Shown: positions 15,857 to 24,507, counted from the stretch's first letter. The stretch: 64,000 nucleotides of DNA from Qipengyuania aquimaris (GCF_009827445.1 NZ_WTYI01000001.1:1330381-1394380), one strand, 5' to 3'. The notes: generated by a model not told the origin, from the sequence alone. Made by a program: numbers and translations.

Positions 15857-17449
15857 TCAAAGATTGATGTCGGATGGGCGCGACTTGCGCAGCCATCCGG
15901 CGACCCACATGCGGGTCAGCGGCAGAGCGGTGAAGACGCTGGTGAACAGGCCGACGACGAGGACCACGGCAAAGCCCTTGATCGGTCCGGAGCCGAAGCT
16001 GAACAGCAGGACGCCTGCGATGAAGTTGGTGACGTTCGCGTCATAGATGGCGCGGCTGGCTTCCTTGTAGCCGTTCTCCACCGCCGCAATGACGCGCCTC
16101 CCGCGTTTTCGCTCCTCGCGAATGCGTTCGTTAATCAGCACGTTGGCGTCGACTGCAGCACCGATGGTGAGCACGAAGCCCGCGATACCCGGCAGGGTCA
16201 GCGTCATGTTAAGCGCCGCCATGATGCCGAGCAGCATGAGCACGTTGATGACCAGTGCCACCGTCGCATAGATGCCGAAACGACCGTAGGTCATGATCAT
16301 CAGGCCCATGACCAGAATCGTGCCGATCAGGATGGCGATCATCCCCTGCTTGATCGAGTCCGCGCCGAGATCGGGTCCGACCGTGCGTTCTTCGACCACG
16401 CTGAGATCGACCGGCAGCGCGCCGGAGCGCAGCTGGATCGCCAGGTTGTTCGCGCTTTCGACAGTGAAACCGCCGGAAATCTGCGACTGGCCGTTCTGGA
16501 TCGGCTCGCGCATGACGGGAGCGGAAATAACCTCACCGTCGAGGATGATCGCGAACTGGCGTCCCGTGTTTTGCGTCGTCATCCGCGCAAAGCGGCGACC
16601 GCCGTCGGGATTGAAGGTGATCGAAACGACTGGCTCGTTGGTCTGCGCATCGAAATTCTGCTGCGCGCCAGTAAGCGTTTCGCCGTCGATGCCGCCGATG
16701 CGCTGGACGACGACCCCGTTAGGGAAGCCCTCGCCCTCGGCATAGGGATAAACTTCGCCGCCTGCCACGAAACCACGCGCCACTTCTTCGGCGCTGGCCT
16801 GACGCTCGACGAGCTTGAATTCCAGCTTGGCAGTCTTGCCGAGCAGTTCCTTGAGCTGTTCGGGATCCTGCAGACCGGGCACCTGCACCACGATGCGGGT
16901 GTCGCCCTGGCGAAGGATCGTCGGCTCACGCGTGCCGAGGCCGTCGATACGAATACCGACGGTGCGCAGCGCACCTTCCATTGCCCCATCGACCGCATTG
17001 TCGAGACCGGCTGCAGTCTGGGTCAGCACGAAGCGCTGCCCGTCGACGACCTGCAGGTCCCATTCGCGGACCGGGCCGGTGCCGTTCATGATGTCTTCGA
17101 TTTCAGCCCGCGCGCGGTCCACGTCGGCGACATCGTCGAGCAGGAAGCTGAGCTGGCCGTCCGCGGTCGAAACGTCGCCGATGCGGATGCGGGGCTCTGC
17201 GCGGCGCATGGCGTTGCGCACGCTTTCTTCCAGGTCTTCCAGACGCATGGCGGCCACTTCGTCCCGCTCGGCTTCGAGCAGGATGTGGCTACCGCCGGCA
17301 AGGTCGAGACCGAGGTTTACGACCGGGTCGGGAAGCTGATCGGGCCAATCGAGATTGGCGAGCGAGAACAGGGACGGCAGCGACAGGAGCATGCCAATGA
17401 CGGCGATGCCCCACAGGAACGCTTTCCTCCAAGTTGGAAATTCGAGCAT
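15857..17449 (-). CDS. secD: Protein translocase accessory subunit SecD
   Basis: The 530-residue protein has an N-terminal helix, a large periplasmic region with the P1 base (NLGLDLAGGSHILLE) and head, and five C-terminal helices. Characteristic blocks are LGTREPTILRQGDTRIVVQ, VVEERTVGPDLGADSI and the RND signature GAAVDANVLINERIREERKRG. The length is normal for alphaproteobacteria. It is encoded between yajC and secF, the standard order, and all three are on the minus strand with short gaps, so one transcript is expected. Confidence 0.96.
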   Translation of the reverse strand: MLEFPTWRKAFLWGIAVIGMLLSLPSLFSLANLDWPDQLPDPVVNLGLDLAGGSHILLEAERDEVAAMRLEDLEESVRNAMRRAEPRIRIGDVSTADGQLSFLLDDVADVDRARAEIEDIMNGTGPVREWDLQVVDGQRFVLTQTAAGLDNAVDGAMEGALRTVGIRIDGLGTREPTILRQGDTRIVVQVPGLQDPEQLKELLGKTAKLEFKLVERQASAEEVARGFVAGGEVYPYAEGEGFPNGVVVQRIGGIDGETLTGAQQNFDAQTNEPVVSITFNPDGGRRFARMTTQNTGRQFAIILDGEVISAPVMREPIQNGQSQISGGFTVESANNLAIQLRSGALPVDLSVVEERTVGPDLGADSIKQGMIAILIGTILVMGLMIMTYGRFGIYATVALVINVLMLLGIMAALNMTLTLPGIAGFVLTIGAAVDANVLINERIREERKRGRRVIAAVENGYKEASRAIYDANVTNFIAGVLLFSFGSGPIKGFAVVLVVGLFTSVFTALPLTRMWVAGWLRKSRPSDINL

Positions 17450-17473
17450 GTCTGCTGTGTGCCTCTTGCCGGA

Positions 17474-17800
17474 TCAGTCGTTGGCGGGCTTGGCGGTGGT
17501 GCCGGACAGCACTTCGCCAATAGTGTTGCGCACGGCGCGGACCTTCATGCCCTTCGACAGTTCGACTTCGACGAACTGGTCTTCGACCTTGGTGATCTTG
17601 CCGACGAGACCGCCAGCCGTCACGACTTCGTCACCGCGCTTCAGACCGGCGATCTTTTCCTGGTGCGCTTTCTGCTGGCGCATCTGCGGGCGGATCATCA
17701 GGAACCAGAAGATTGCGAAAATCGCGACCCATGGAAGAATCTGCAGCCAGACCGGCGGCTGGGCGGCGGCGGAGCCGGCGGCGGCGAGAAAGTCGATCAT
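17474..17800 (-). CDS. yajC: Preprotein translocase subunit YajC
   Basis: The 108-residue protein has one membrane helix (LPWVAIFAIFWFLMIRPQ) followed by a small cytoplasmic domain with GDEVVTAGGLVGKITKVEDQ, the YajC hallmark. YajC is a non-essential partner of SecDF. The ATG at 17800 starts MIDFLAAAGSAAAQPP, giving the normal family length. A longer reading to 17863 has no support. It is the first gene of the yajC-secD-secF group and is preceded by tRNA-Pro on the opposite strand, with the promoter presumably in the 200-base gap. Confidence 0.93.
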   Translation of the reverse strand: MIDFLAAAGSAAAQPPVWLQILPWVAIFAIFWFLMIRPQMRQQKAHQEKIAGLKRGDEVVTAGGLVGKITKVEDQFVEVELSKGMKVRAVRNTIGEVLSGTTAKPAND

Positions 17801-17953
17801 GAAGGAAAAGCCTGTATCCGTTGATGCTGTTGTTCGTGCGAGATGGGACCGGTTGCGGAGCAATCAAGCTTCCGGCCGAAAGCCCCCTCGCCAAGAGCGC
17901 GCGCAGTTAGCAGGAACGCGATTGCAGGGCAATGAATTGCGGCAGCTTGACGC

Positions 17954-17982
17954 TTGCCATGCACAAAACTGCACCCTATAGG
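17954..17982 (+). promoter_or_regulatory. Possible promoter of tRNA-Pro(GGG)
   Basis: TTGCCA (17954-17959) and TATAGG (17977-17982) are 17 bases apart and end about 17 bases before the first tRNA nucleotide, which is the right distance for a tRNA promoter. The -10 box is weak (TATAAT is matched at four of six), so this is tentative. Confidence 0.38.
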
Positions 17983-17999
17983 GCCGCCTCCACTGGTAT

Positions 18000-18076
18000 C
18001 GGGACGTGGCGCAGTCTGGTAGCGCACTATACTGGGGGTGTAGGGGTCGCTGGTTCGAATCCAGTCGTCCCGACCA
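18000..18076 (+). tRNA. tRNA-Pro(GGG)
   Basis: The full cloverleaf is present. The acceptor stem CGGGACG pairs with CGTCCCG, followed by discriminator A and an encoded CCA. The D stem is GCGC/GCGC, the anticodon stem CTATA/TGTAG, the loop CTGGGGG with anticodon GGG (reads CCC), and the T stem GCTGG/CCAGT around TTCGAAT. A second proline tRNA with anticodon UGG lies at 27712. Confidence 0.95.
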
Positions 18077-18119
18077 GTGGATCGCACCGGAAAAATTGGT
18101 TTTCTGAGAACAGCCTTGC

Positions 18120-18527
18120 TCAGCCCGGGCTGATCGCGCGGTCGCCGCTTAGCGCAGCGATCAGGCCGGTCGCATAGAAAGCGACCAGCACGCCGACGAT
18201 TGCCTTGGGCGATTTGCCGGCCTCGGCGATCCCCGCACCGCAGCCTGCATCATCGGCCCAGTCGAGCCAGTCCTGCCAGGAATAGAGCTCGTCATCGTCG
18301 ACGTCGCGGTAGGTCTTGCCGACATAGCGCCAGTCTTCCGGCGCATTGCCGTCTTCCAGCCATTGCGCATATTCCGGCTCGATCCGGTCGCAATCCCACA
18401 GTTCGGGAATGTCGAGCGCGCCATCCGCGGTCGAAGGGATCGGATCTGCCGGTTGCGCCACGGCACCGCCAGCGACCAGCGCCAGCACACCTGCAGTTGC
18501 AGCAATATGCGAAATGACCCGTTTCAT
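18120..18527 (-). CDS. Uncharacterised exported protein with C-terminal membrane helix
   Basis: I do not recognise a family. The 135-residue product has a good signal peptide ([20 protein letters not shown], cleavage after GAVA), an acidic Trp/Tyr-rich middle ([18 protein letters not shown] and [16 protein letters not shown]) with two cysteines, and a C-terminal hydrophobic helix ([17 protein letters not shown]). It is probably periplasmic and anchored at both ends or by the C-terminus. The start ATG at 18527 has GGAG upstream and starts the signal peptide. A longer frame to 18644 lacks these. It is divergent from the holin-like gene, and the two may share the 138-base gap. Confidence 0.65.
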   Translation of the reverse strand: MKRVISHIAATAGVLALVAGGAVAQPADPIPSTADGALDIPELWDCDRIEPEYAQWLEDGNAPEDWRYVGKTYRDVDDDELYSWQDWLDWADDAGCGAGIAEAGKSPKAIVGVLVAFYATGLIAALSGDRAISPG

Positions 18528-18665
18528 CCGATGCTCCGCATCTCTTTCGACGGCGACTGCTGTAACCCACTTGCCCTTGCGATACAATGAAACCCGTCCG
18601 GCTGTGCCGGTGCGTTTCCTACATATTCCCATTTGGTTATCCAATTGCTTTTGGAGGAACCAATT

Positions 18666-19079
18666 ATGGCTATCATCGAATCGCTTATCGGCCCTATCGC
18701 CTCGATCATCGACAAGATCATCCCCGACAAGGAAGCGCGCGCCAAGGCAAAGCTCGAACTTCTAGCGCTGGAAGGGACGCACGAACTCAAATCCATCGAA
18801 GCCCGCCTCGCCGCCATTGTCGCCGAGGCCAATTCGAAGGACCCATGGACCAGCCGAGCGCGGCCCAGCTTTCTCTATGTCATGTATTCGATGATCCTCT
18901 TCGCCCTCCCTATGGGCATCCTCGCAGCCTTCCTGCCGGAGGCGGCCGGAGATATCGGCGATGGCATCACGCGCTACCTGCGCGGGCTCCCGGACGAGCT
19001 CTACGCCCTCTTCGGGACCGGCTACCTCGGCTACACGGCTGCGCGCCAGTGGGGGAAGGCGAAAGGAATGGAGAAATAA
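18666..19079 (+). CDS. Holin family protein (3TM, gene-transfer-agent type)
   Basis: The 137-residue protein resembles the 3TM holin family linked to release of gene transfer agents. It has an amphipathic N-terminus (IIESLIGPIASIIDKIIPDK), a charged helix (about 20-55), and hydrophobic helices at about 72-92 and 112-122 (FLYVMYSMILFALPMGILAA; ALFGTGYLGYTAARQWGK). The ATG at 18666 has a textbook GGAGGA ribosome-binding site six to eight bases upstream. A true release function would need an endolysin and a phage-like cluster, and none lies in this window. It may therefore be a housekeeping membrane protein with a holin-like fold. It precedes the repeated upstream element and aroQ. Confidence 0.72.
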   Translation: MAIIESLIGPIASIIDKIIPDKEARAKAKLELLALEGTHELKSIEARLAAIVAEANSKDPWTSRARPSFLYVMYSMILFALPMGILAAFLPEAAGDIGDGITRYLRGLPDELYALFGTGYLGYTAARQWGKAKGMEK

Positions 19080-19082
19080 TTC

Positions 19083-19119
19083 TCCCAGGACCGTGTTCCA
19101 CATGTTCCATTCTGTCGGA
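19083..19119 (+). repeat. 37-base repeated upstream element, copy A (before aroQ)
   Basis: This 37-base stretch, starting TCCCAGGACCGTG and ending TCTGTCGGA, is matched at 34 of 37 positions by 42426-42462 in the same orientation relative to its gene. The core is a tandem heptamer TGTTCCA at 9-base spacing. It begins four bases after the holin-like stop and ends 59 bases before the aroQ ATG. In one frame, GTG at 19093 (or ATG at 19102) opens a short frame that ends TGA at 19180-19182, overlapping the aroQ start (ATGA). The function is unknown. Confidence 0.7.
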
Positions 19120-19178
19120 GGCGCGCGGGGGCAATCCAACTATGTCCCTGCGCGCCCGGCTGGGCTAGGAGACACGGC

Positions 19179-19613
19179 ATGAGCACACTCGTCTACGTCC
19201 TCAACGGCCCGAACCTCAACCTGCTCGGCACGCGCGAACCGGAAATCTACGGTTCTAACACGCTTGCCGATATCGAGGCCGGCTTGCACGAGCAGGCAAA
19301 GGGTCTCGGTCTCGCGATCGACTTTCGCCAGACCAATCACGAAGGGCAGCTGGTAGACTGGCTTCACGAGGCAAACCGTGAGGGCGCGAAGGCGATCCTG
19401 CTCAACGCAGCGGCATATACGCACACGTCCATTGCGCTGCTCGATGCGATCAAGGCGATCGATGTCCCGGTGATCGAAGTGCACTTGTCTGACCCCACCA
19501 AGCGTGAGGAATTTCGGCACACCAGCTACGTCGGAATGGCAGCGGTTGATTGCGTCCAAGGCCTCGGCGCGCGCAGCTATTCCGTAGCGTTGGAGAAGGC
19601 CGGTTCGTTGTAA
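19179..19613 (+). CDS. aroQ: 3-dehydroquinate dehydratase, type II
   Basis: The 144-residue enzyme dehydrates 3-dehydroquinate in the shikimate pathway. Type II hallmarks are visible: the N-terminal VLNGPNLNLLGTREPEIYG (the catalytic Tyr is in this segment, near residue 24), RQTNHEGQLVDWLHEA, NAAAYTHTSIALLDA, and the His loop HLSDPTKREEFRHTSY. The length is normal. The family more often has HLSN; here it is HLSD, a conservative change. It has an AGGAG-like site before the ATG, and the conserved 37-base element lies upstream. Next is accB, 76 bases on. Confidence 0.95.
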   Translation: MSTLVYVLNGPNLNLLGTREPEIYGSNTLADIEAGLHEQAKGLGLAIDFRQTNHEGQLVDWLHEANREGAKAILLNAAAYTHTSIALLDAIKAIDVPVIEVHLSDPTKREEFRHTSYVGMAAVDCVQGLGARSYSVALEKAGSL

Positions 19614-19689
19614 CGCAATCGTCACAGCCCCTTGTCTTGCACGCCGAGCCAGAGCATAGGCGCGTGCAACAGTTAACAAGGGACCATTC

Positions 19690-20187
19690 ATGGCCGAACG
19701 CAAAGGTAGCGCCGGAAAATCCGGTATGAACGTCGACACCTCGCTTGTGCGCGAGCTCGCTGAAATGCTGGGCGACACAGGCCTCACCGAAATCGAGGTC
19801 GAGGATGGCGATCGCAAGGTCCGCGTATCGCGTGGCGGCGGCGTGGCCATGGCCGCCCCTGCCCCGATGGCAGCAGCGCCTGCGCCCGTAGCGTCCGCTC
19901 CGGCGCCGGCTCCTGCTCCCGGTAACGACCCAGCTCCCGCTGACGCCGACGCCGCCGGTGCGCTCAAGTCGCCCATGGTCGGCACCGTCTACCTCGCCCC
20001 AGAACCAGGCGCAGCCGACTTCGTGAAGGTCGGGGACAGCGTGAAGGAAGGCCAGACCCTCCTGATCGTCGAAGCGATGAAGGTCATGAACCCGATCGCC
20101 GCCGACAAGTCCGGCACGGTCAAGGCGATCCTCGTCGAGAACGCCCAGCCCGTCGAATTCGACCAGCCGCTCGTCGTCGTCGGCTGA
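19690..20187 (+). CDS. accB: Acetyl-CoA carboxylase biotin carboxyl carrier protein
   Basis: The 165-residue carrier protein has an N-terminal domain ([20 protein letters not shown]), a long Ala/Pro-rich linker (about 50-95) and a biotinyl domain ending in VVG. The biotinylation site is the Lys in EAMKVMN, about residue 137. It carries CO2 between the carboxylase and the carboxyltransferase in fatty-acid synthesis. It lies 8 bases upstream of accC, as is standard. The linker is longer and more Ala-rich than in E. coli, which is normal for alphaproteobacteria. Confidence 0.96.
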   Translation: MAERKGSAGKSGMNVDTSLVRELAEMLGDTGLTEIEVEDGDRKVRVSRGGGVAMAAPAPMAAAPAPVASAPAPAPAPGNDPAPADADAAGALKSPMVGTVYLAPEPGAADFVKVGDSVKEGQTLLIVEAMKVMNPIAADKSGTVKAILVENAQPVEFDQPLVVVG

Positions 20188-20195
20188 GGCAGGTC

Positions 20196-21545
20196 ATGAC
20201 GATTTCGCGTATCCTTATCGCCAATCGCGGCGAAATCGCGCTCCGCATACATCGCGCCGCGCACGAAATGGGCATCGAGACAGTCGCGGTGCACTCCACC
20301 GCCGACGCCGATGCCATGCACGTGCGCCTTGCCGACCATGCGGTCTGCATCGGCCCGCCGAGCGCGACCGACAGCTATCTCAACATCGCCAACATCATCT
20401 CGGCCGCCGAAATCGCGCAGGCCGATGCGATCCACCCGGGCTACGGCTTCCTGTCGGAAAACGCCAAGTTCGCCGAGATCGTGGAAGCGCACGATATCAA
20501 GTGGATCGGCCCCAAGCCCGAACACATCCGCACGATGGGCGACAAGGTCGAAGCCAAGCGCACCGCAGGCAAGCTCGGTCTACCGCTGGTGCCCGGCAGC
20601 GACGGCGCTGTTTCCGAGATCGAGGAAGCACGCAAGATCGCCGACGAGATCGGCTATCCCGTTATCATCAAGGCCGCCAGCGGTGGCGGCGGACGCGGGA
20701 TGAAGGTCTGCGAAAGCGAAGACCAGCTCGAAACGCTGATGCAGCAGGCCGGTAGCGAGGCGAAGGCCGCCTTCGGCGATGCAACGGTCTATATCGAGAA
20801 ATACCTCGGCAATCCGCGGCACATCGAATTCCAGGTTTTCGGCGATGGCGAAGGCAATGCCATCCATCTTGGCGAACGCGATTGCTCGCTCCAGCGCCGG
20901 CACCAGAAGGTCCTCGAAGAAGCGCCCTCCCCGGTCATCTCGGATGAAGACCGGATGCGGATGGGCGAGGTCTGCTCCAAGGCGATGCGCAACATGGGCT
21001 ATCGCGGTGCGGGCACGATCGAGTTCCTGTGGGAAAACGGCGAGTTCTACTTCATCGAAATGAACACCCGCCTGCAGGTCGAACACCCCGTGACCGAGGC
21101 GATCACCGGTGTCGATCTCGTGCGCGAACAGATCCGCATCGCGGCGGGCAAGCCGCTGTCGGTTGCGCAGGAAGATATCGAGTTCAAGGGCCACGCGATC
21201 GAGTGCCGCATTAACGCGGAAGACCCGTTTACCTTCGCGCCCAGCCCCGGCAAGGTCACCTATTACCACCCGGCAGGCGGCATGCACGTGCGCGTCGATA
21301 GCGGGCTATATGCGGGCTATTCAATCCCGCCCTATTACGACAGCATGATCGCCAAGCTGATCGTGTATGGCCGTAACCGCGAAGGCTGCATGATGCGCCT
21401 CAAGCGCGCGCTGGAGGAAATGGTGGTCGAGGGCGTAAAGACCTCAATCCCGCTCCACCAGGCCCTGCTGGAGCAGGAGGACGTCCAGACGGGCAACTAC
21501 TCGATCAAGTGGCTGGAGGACTGGCTCAAGGAGCGTGAGGTCTGA
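20196..21545 (+). CDS. accC: Acetyl-CoA carboxylase biotin carboxylase subunit
   Basis: The 449-residue ATP-grasp enzyme carboxylates biotin on AccB. It has the N-terminal [14 protein letters not shown], the Gly-rich ATP loop [14 protein letters not shown], the conserved [17 protein letters not shown] and the catalytic [16 protein letters not shown] segment with the metal-binding Glu residues. The C-terminal [16 protein letters not shown] is also typical. It is full length. No clear hairpin terminator follows, but T-rich sequence lies just after the stop before the convergent TIR gene. Confidence 0.97.
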   Translation: MTISRILIANRGEIALRIHRAAHEMGIETVAVHSTADADAMHVRLADHAVCIGPPSATDSYLNIANIISAAEIAQADAIHPGYGFLSENAKFAEIVEAHDIKWIGPKPEHIRTMGDKVEAKRTAGKLGLPLVPGSDGAVSEIEEARKIADEIGYPVIIKAASGGGGRGMKVCESEDQLETLMQQAGSEAKAAFGDATVYIEKYLGNPRHIEFQVFGDGEGNAIHLGERDCSLQRRHQKVLEEAPSPVISDEDRMRMGEVCSKAMRNMGYRGAGTIEFLWENGEFYFIEMNTRLQVEHPVTEAITGVDLVREQIRIAAGKPLSVAQEDIEFKGHAIECRINAEDPFTFAPSPGKVTYYHPAGGMHVRVDSGLYAGYSIPPYYDSMIAKLIVYGRNREGCMMRLKRALEEMVVEGVKTSIPLHQALLEQEDVQTGNYSIKWLEDWLKEREV

Positions 21546-21605
21546 GGCCGATTTTTTCTTACGTCGCTGATTAATAAAGGTAAATCAGGAATAGGCACCA
21601 GTCGC

Positions 21606-23513
21606 CTAATCTATAGTCCACGCACCATTTGAACCGTCTGTTCCTGGATCAGGGCGGGCAAGGTCCGGCCAACCATATTTCTGCCAAGCAGCAACCAGTC
21701 CAATCGTTTCTGCGAAGTCCTTGAACCCCGGGTGCGCACGGAATCCCCGTGCACGCTTCGACGGCATCCAAGCTTCGCTTACAAGGGATATCCATATGGC
21801 TGGTGATTTGTGCTCGAGGTAAAGCCTGAAATAGCTCTCGGCACTCTTTTCACACACCAGCGCTGACAACATTGGATAGTTGATCGGCTCGGACTTGGTT
21901 TCCGCGGCATTCAAAATGAATGTTTCCACCAACTCCTGAGCTTGTGGATCGTCATAAAATTTGGCTCGAAAAACGATCTCCCATTGTTCCTTTGACCTTA
22001 ATTGCGAGGCAAATCTTTCGCCAACCGCTTCGTAACTTTGCATGATCATATCAAACGCGAAATCTGGATCGCCCTGTATCGCCTTTATTTCTGCCAAATA
22101 GAAAGCACTCCCGGCGAACCCGGCCTCTTGCGCCCGCTGAAGCATCGCTTCGGCCAATTCAAACTCAGTGAGGCCGAGATAACACTGACCGGCGCAATAT
22201 GAGATTCGACCAGACAAAGGTTCAAGCTCTAGGGCATCCAGAACATGCGGCAATCCAGCAGAAAATCTGCCGATTGCCATGCTCTTGTAAGCCATTGCGA
22301 AAATGGACTCGGGATTGTTCTCTATCGTTTCCTTCGTTTTCTCATAGTAGCCGACGAAATCTGTCCCATCCCACTGGGAGTATGCGATAGTATATTTTGC
22401 AGTCAGTGATTGAGGATCGATTTCAAGGGCGCGGGCGGCCGCCCTTGCTGCGGCTTCGTAGTAAACGTGTTCATCGGGAACAGTGGCGACCTGCGGCATC
22501 TGCGCCTGGGCAAATGCCATAAGTTCCCATGCTTTCAAGAACTTGGGGTCGAATTCCACAGCAGCTTCCAGAAGCTCGAGCGCGCGCGATATCGTTTCGT
22601 CACCCCAATACTTGTTCAAAAGTGCGCGAGCTCGGAGGAAGAGGTCATAGGCCTCCTTATTGTCCGTCAGCTTCTCGGCAAGGCGCTGATCCGTGCCCCA
22701 ACCGAGCAGGGTCCCCAGCTTGCCAACTATCGCCTGCGAGATCTGGTCCTGAAGATTGAAAACGTCGTCGAGCGTTCCATCATATTTTTCCGACCAGAGA
22801 TGAAAGCCGTCCGAGGTGCGAATGAGCTGCGCGGTTATGCGGACCCTATCGCCCTGCTTGCGAACGGAACCTTCGAGTACGTTGGCAACATTCAGTACCC
22901 TGCCGATTTCGCGAATATCGACGCTCTTGCCCTTCAATGCGAAAGACGACGTCCTCCCCGCCACGAGAAGGCCAGGCACGTTGGCAAGAGCATTGAGGAC
23001 TTCTTCGGCCATTCCATCTGAGAAATATTCCTGCTCAAGGTCGGAGGACATGTTTGCGAAGGGAAGAACCGCAATCGAAGCCGAGATCGGACTATTCTGC
23101 TGGACAGAATCTGCGCCATTCGGGATCGAACGAGAACCGCCGATCGATGAAGCCAGTTCGTCGATCGCTCGATGGGAAGGATCACCATCCCATCCGCGAA
23201 AGTTCACCGCGTGAATTTGCCGGAACCCCAGCGGTGGCAAAGAGCCGTCAAGCGACAGGGGCAGCAGCTTTCCCTGTTCGCGTGCAAAATCCGCTTCGTC
23301 TCGAACCCAGTGCGATCCAAGCGAACGCTCGGACCACGCTACGACGACAGCATCAGCAGACTGCAACTCTTGCTCGATCACCAAGCTGAACTCTGAGCCG
23401 GCGGCTATCTCTCGATCCCACCAAACCGAGTAGCCTCTTACTTCCAAAGCGCCAGCAAGTTTCCCGATCGTGTCGCGGTCGCCGTGAGCGTATGATATGA
23501 AGATATCGGCCAA
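21606..23513 (-). CDS. TIR-domain / TolB-like / TPR protein
   Basis: The 635-residue protein begins with a TIR domain (FISYAHGDRD at 5, VWWDREIAAGS near 30, and SHWVRDE with Trp69 and Glu73, the W-x3-E pattern around the TIR catalytic glutamate). This is followed by a TolB-like or adenylate-cyclase-associated domain (IAVLPFANMS, then EGSVRKQGDRVRITAQLI, RTSDGFHLWSEKYDG, about 145-260) and TPR-like repeats (about 285-520). Such TIR-TolB-TPR proteins are known from alphaproteobacteria but their function is not clear. Whether it cleaves NAD+ is open. The start is TTG with GGAGGG just upstream. Base use differs: two sampled 60-base rows (22321 and 22501) count to 48 and 50% G+C against 70% for one in accC (20281), suggesting a foreign origin. 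Confidence 0.85.
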   Translation of the reverse strand: MADIFISYAHGDRDTIGKLAGALEVRGYSVWWDREIAAGSEFSLVIEQELQSADAVVVAWSERSLGSHWVRDEADFAREQGKLLPLSLDGSLPPLGFRQIHAVNFRGWDGDPSHRAIDELASSIGGSRSIPNGADSVQQNSPISASIAVLPFANMSSDLEQEYFSDGMAEEVLNALANVPGLLVAGRTSSFALKGKSVDIREIGRVLNVANVLEGSVRKQGDRVRITAQLIRTSDGFHLWSEKYDGTLDDVFNLQDQISQAIVGKLGTLLGWGTDQRLAEKLTDNKEAYDLFLRARALLNKYWGDETISRALELLEAAVEFDPKFLKAWELMAFAQAQMPQVATVPDEHVYYEAAARAAARALEIDPQSLTAKYTIAYSQWDGTDFVGYYEKTKETIENNPESIFAMAYKSMAIGRFSAGLPHVLDALELEPLSGRISYCAGQCYLGLTEFELAEAMLQRAQEAGFAGSAFYLAEIKAIQGDPDFAFDMIMQSYEAVGERFASQLRSKEQWEIVFRAKFYDDPQAQELVETFILNAAETKSEPINYPMLSALVCEKSAESYFRLYLEHKSPAIWISLVSEAWMPSKRARGFRAHPGFKDFAETIGLVAAWQKYGWPDLARPDPGTDGSNGAWTID

Positions 23514-23618
23514 GGACCCTCCAAACTTGCGACGCAGTCATCGTTAGCAGGTTGGAAGGGTTTGTGCAGCACCTTAGTATTTACTTGACGGTTTCGGGTT
23601 TGCACAGCGGCAATAGGC

Positions 23619-24038
23619 TCAGTCGAATTCGAACCCCGCTGCCTTCGCCTCGGCGATAATCTCCTCGCCGGTCATCTTCGGATGCTCGCCCACAATGCAG
23701 CTCCAGCTTGCGGCTTCGTCGACGAAGATCTCTTTCTCGATTGCCGCACCGCTCGCGCTGTCGAACAGGCCGGCCGAAAAGCTGCGGTTGCCTGTGGGGA
23801 GGAATTTGAACCACAGGTTCGACCCGCAGGTCTTGCAGAACGCACGCTCGGCCCACTCGCTCGAGCGGTAAACGCCGACGCTATCCTCGCCGTGGATGGT
23901 GAATTGCCTGCTTTCCAGCGCGCTGTAGAACGCCCCGCCCCAGCGGCGGCACATGGTGCACTGGCAAATCTCGATCTCGCCCGAAGCGTCCGCAACTTCG
24001 ATGCGGACTGCCTTGCAGAGGCAATGACCTTCGACCAC
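23619..24038 (-). CDS. GFA-family (CENP-V/GFA) zinc protein
   Basis: The 139-residue protein has the GFA zinc-binding pattern. It has CLC (Cys6, Cys8), CQCTMC (Cys25, 27, 30) and CKTC (Cys68, 71), with the family block RWGGAFYSALE. Members were named for glutathione-dependent formaldehyde activation, although for most the real substrate is not known. It is a plain soluble domain with no signal peptide. It follows the Lrp regulator gene by four bases on the same strand, so the pair is likely co-transcribed. Confidence 0.88.
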   Translation of the reverse strand: MVEGHCLCKAVRIEVADASGEIEICQCTMCRRWGGAFYSALESRQFTIHGEDSVGVYRSSEWAERAFCKTCGSNLWFKFLPTGNRSFSAGLFDSASGAAIEKEIFVDEAASWSCIVGEHPKMTGEEIIAEAKAAGFEFD

Positions 24039-24042
24039 CCGA

Positions 24043-24507
24043 TCAGCCGAGCGGGACGCCCGGTTCGCTCTTGGAAGTGCGGATGGTGAGCGAGGTCTTC
24101 ACGCTGGCCACATTGGGCGCCGGCGTCAGCTTGCTGGTCAGGAATTCCTGGAAGCTTTGCAGATCCTTGCTGACGATCTTGATAATGAAGTCGATTTCGC
24201 CGTTCAGCATGTGCACTTCGCGCACTTCGGGCAGGTCCAGCATCGCCGCTTCGAATTCGCGCAGCGCGTCTTCGGCCTGGCTCTTCAGGCTGACCATGGC
24301 GAAAACCGTAATCGAGAAGCCCAGCTTCGACGGGTCGAGTTCGGCATGATAGCCGCGAATGACGCCGTCCTCTTCCAGCGCGCGCACACGGCGCAGGCAC
24401 GGGGGCGCGGTCAGGCCGACGCGATGAGCCAGTTCGACATTGGTGATTCTGCCTTCGTCCTGCAGTTCGGAGAGCAGGCGACGATCGATTTCGTCGAGAT
24501 TGGCCAT
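24043..24507 (-). CDS. Lrp/AsnC-family transcriptional regulator
   Basis: The 154-residue regulator has an N-terminal winged helix (MANLDEIDRRLLSELQDEGR, then ELAHRVGLTAPPCLRRVRAL) and a C-terminal AsnC effector domain (VREVHMLNGEIDFIIKIV). The ATG at 24507 is chosen because it matches the compact family start. A longer frame reaches 24627. Lrp/AsnC proteins form octamers and respond to amino acids. The target is unknown. The gene is divergent from the degenerate kinase, and the 220-base gap between their starts is AT-richer than the flanks. Confidence 0.92.
   Translation of the reverse strand: MANLDEIDRRLLSELQDEGRITNVELAHRVGLTAPPCLRRVRALEEDGVIRGYHAELDPSKLGFSITVFAMVSLKSQAEDALREFEAAMLDLPEVREVHMLNGEIDFIIKIVSKDLQSFQEFLTSKLTPAPNVASVKTSLTIRTSKSEPGVPLG

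Noticed and set aside
19083..19119. General-stress (EcfG) promoter reading of the repeated element (GGAAC on the opposite strand)
   Set aside because: No CGTT-type -10 lies at the required distance and the orientation is opposite to the downstream genes.
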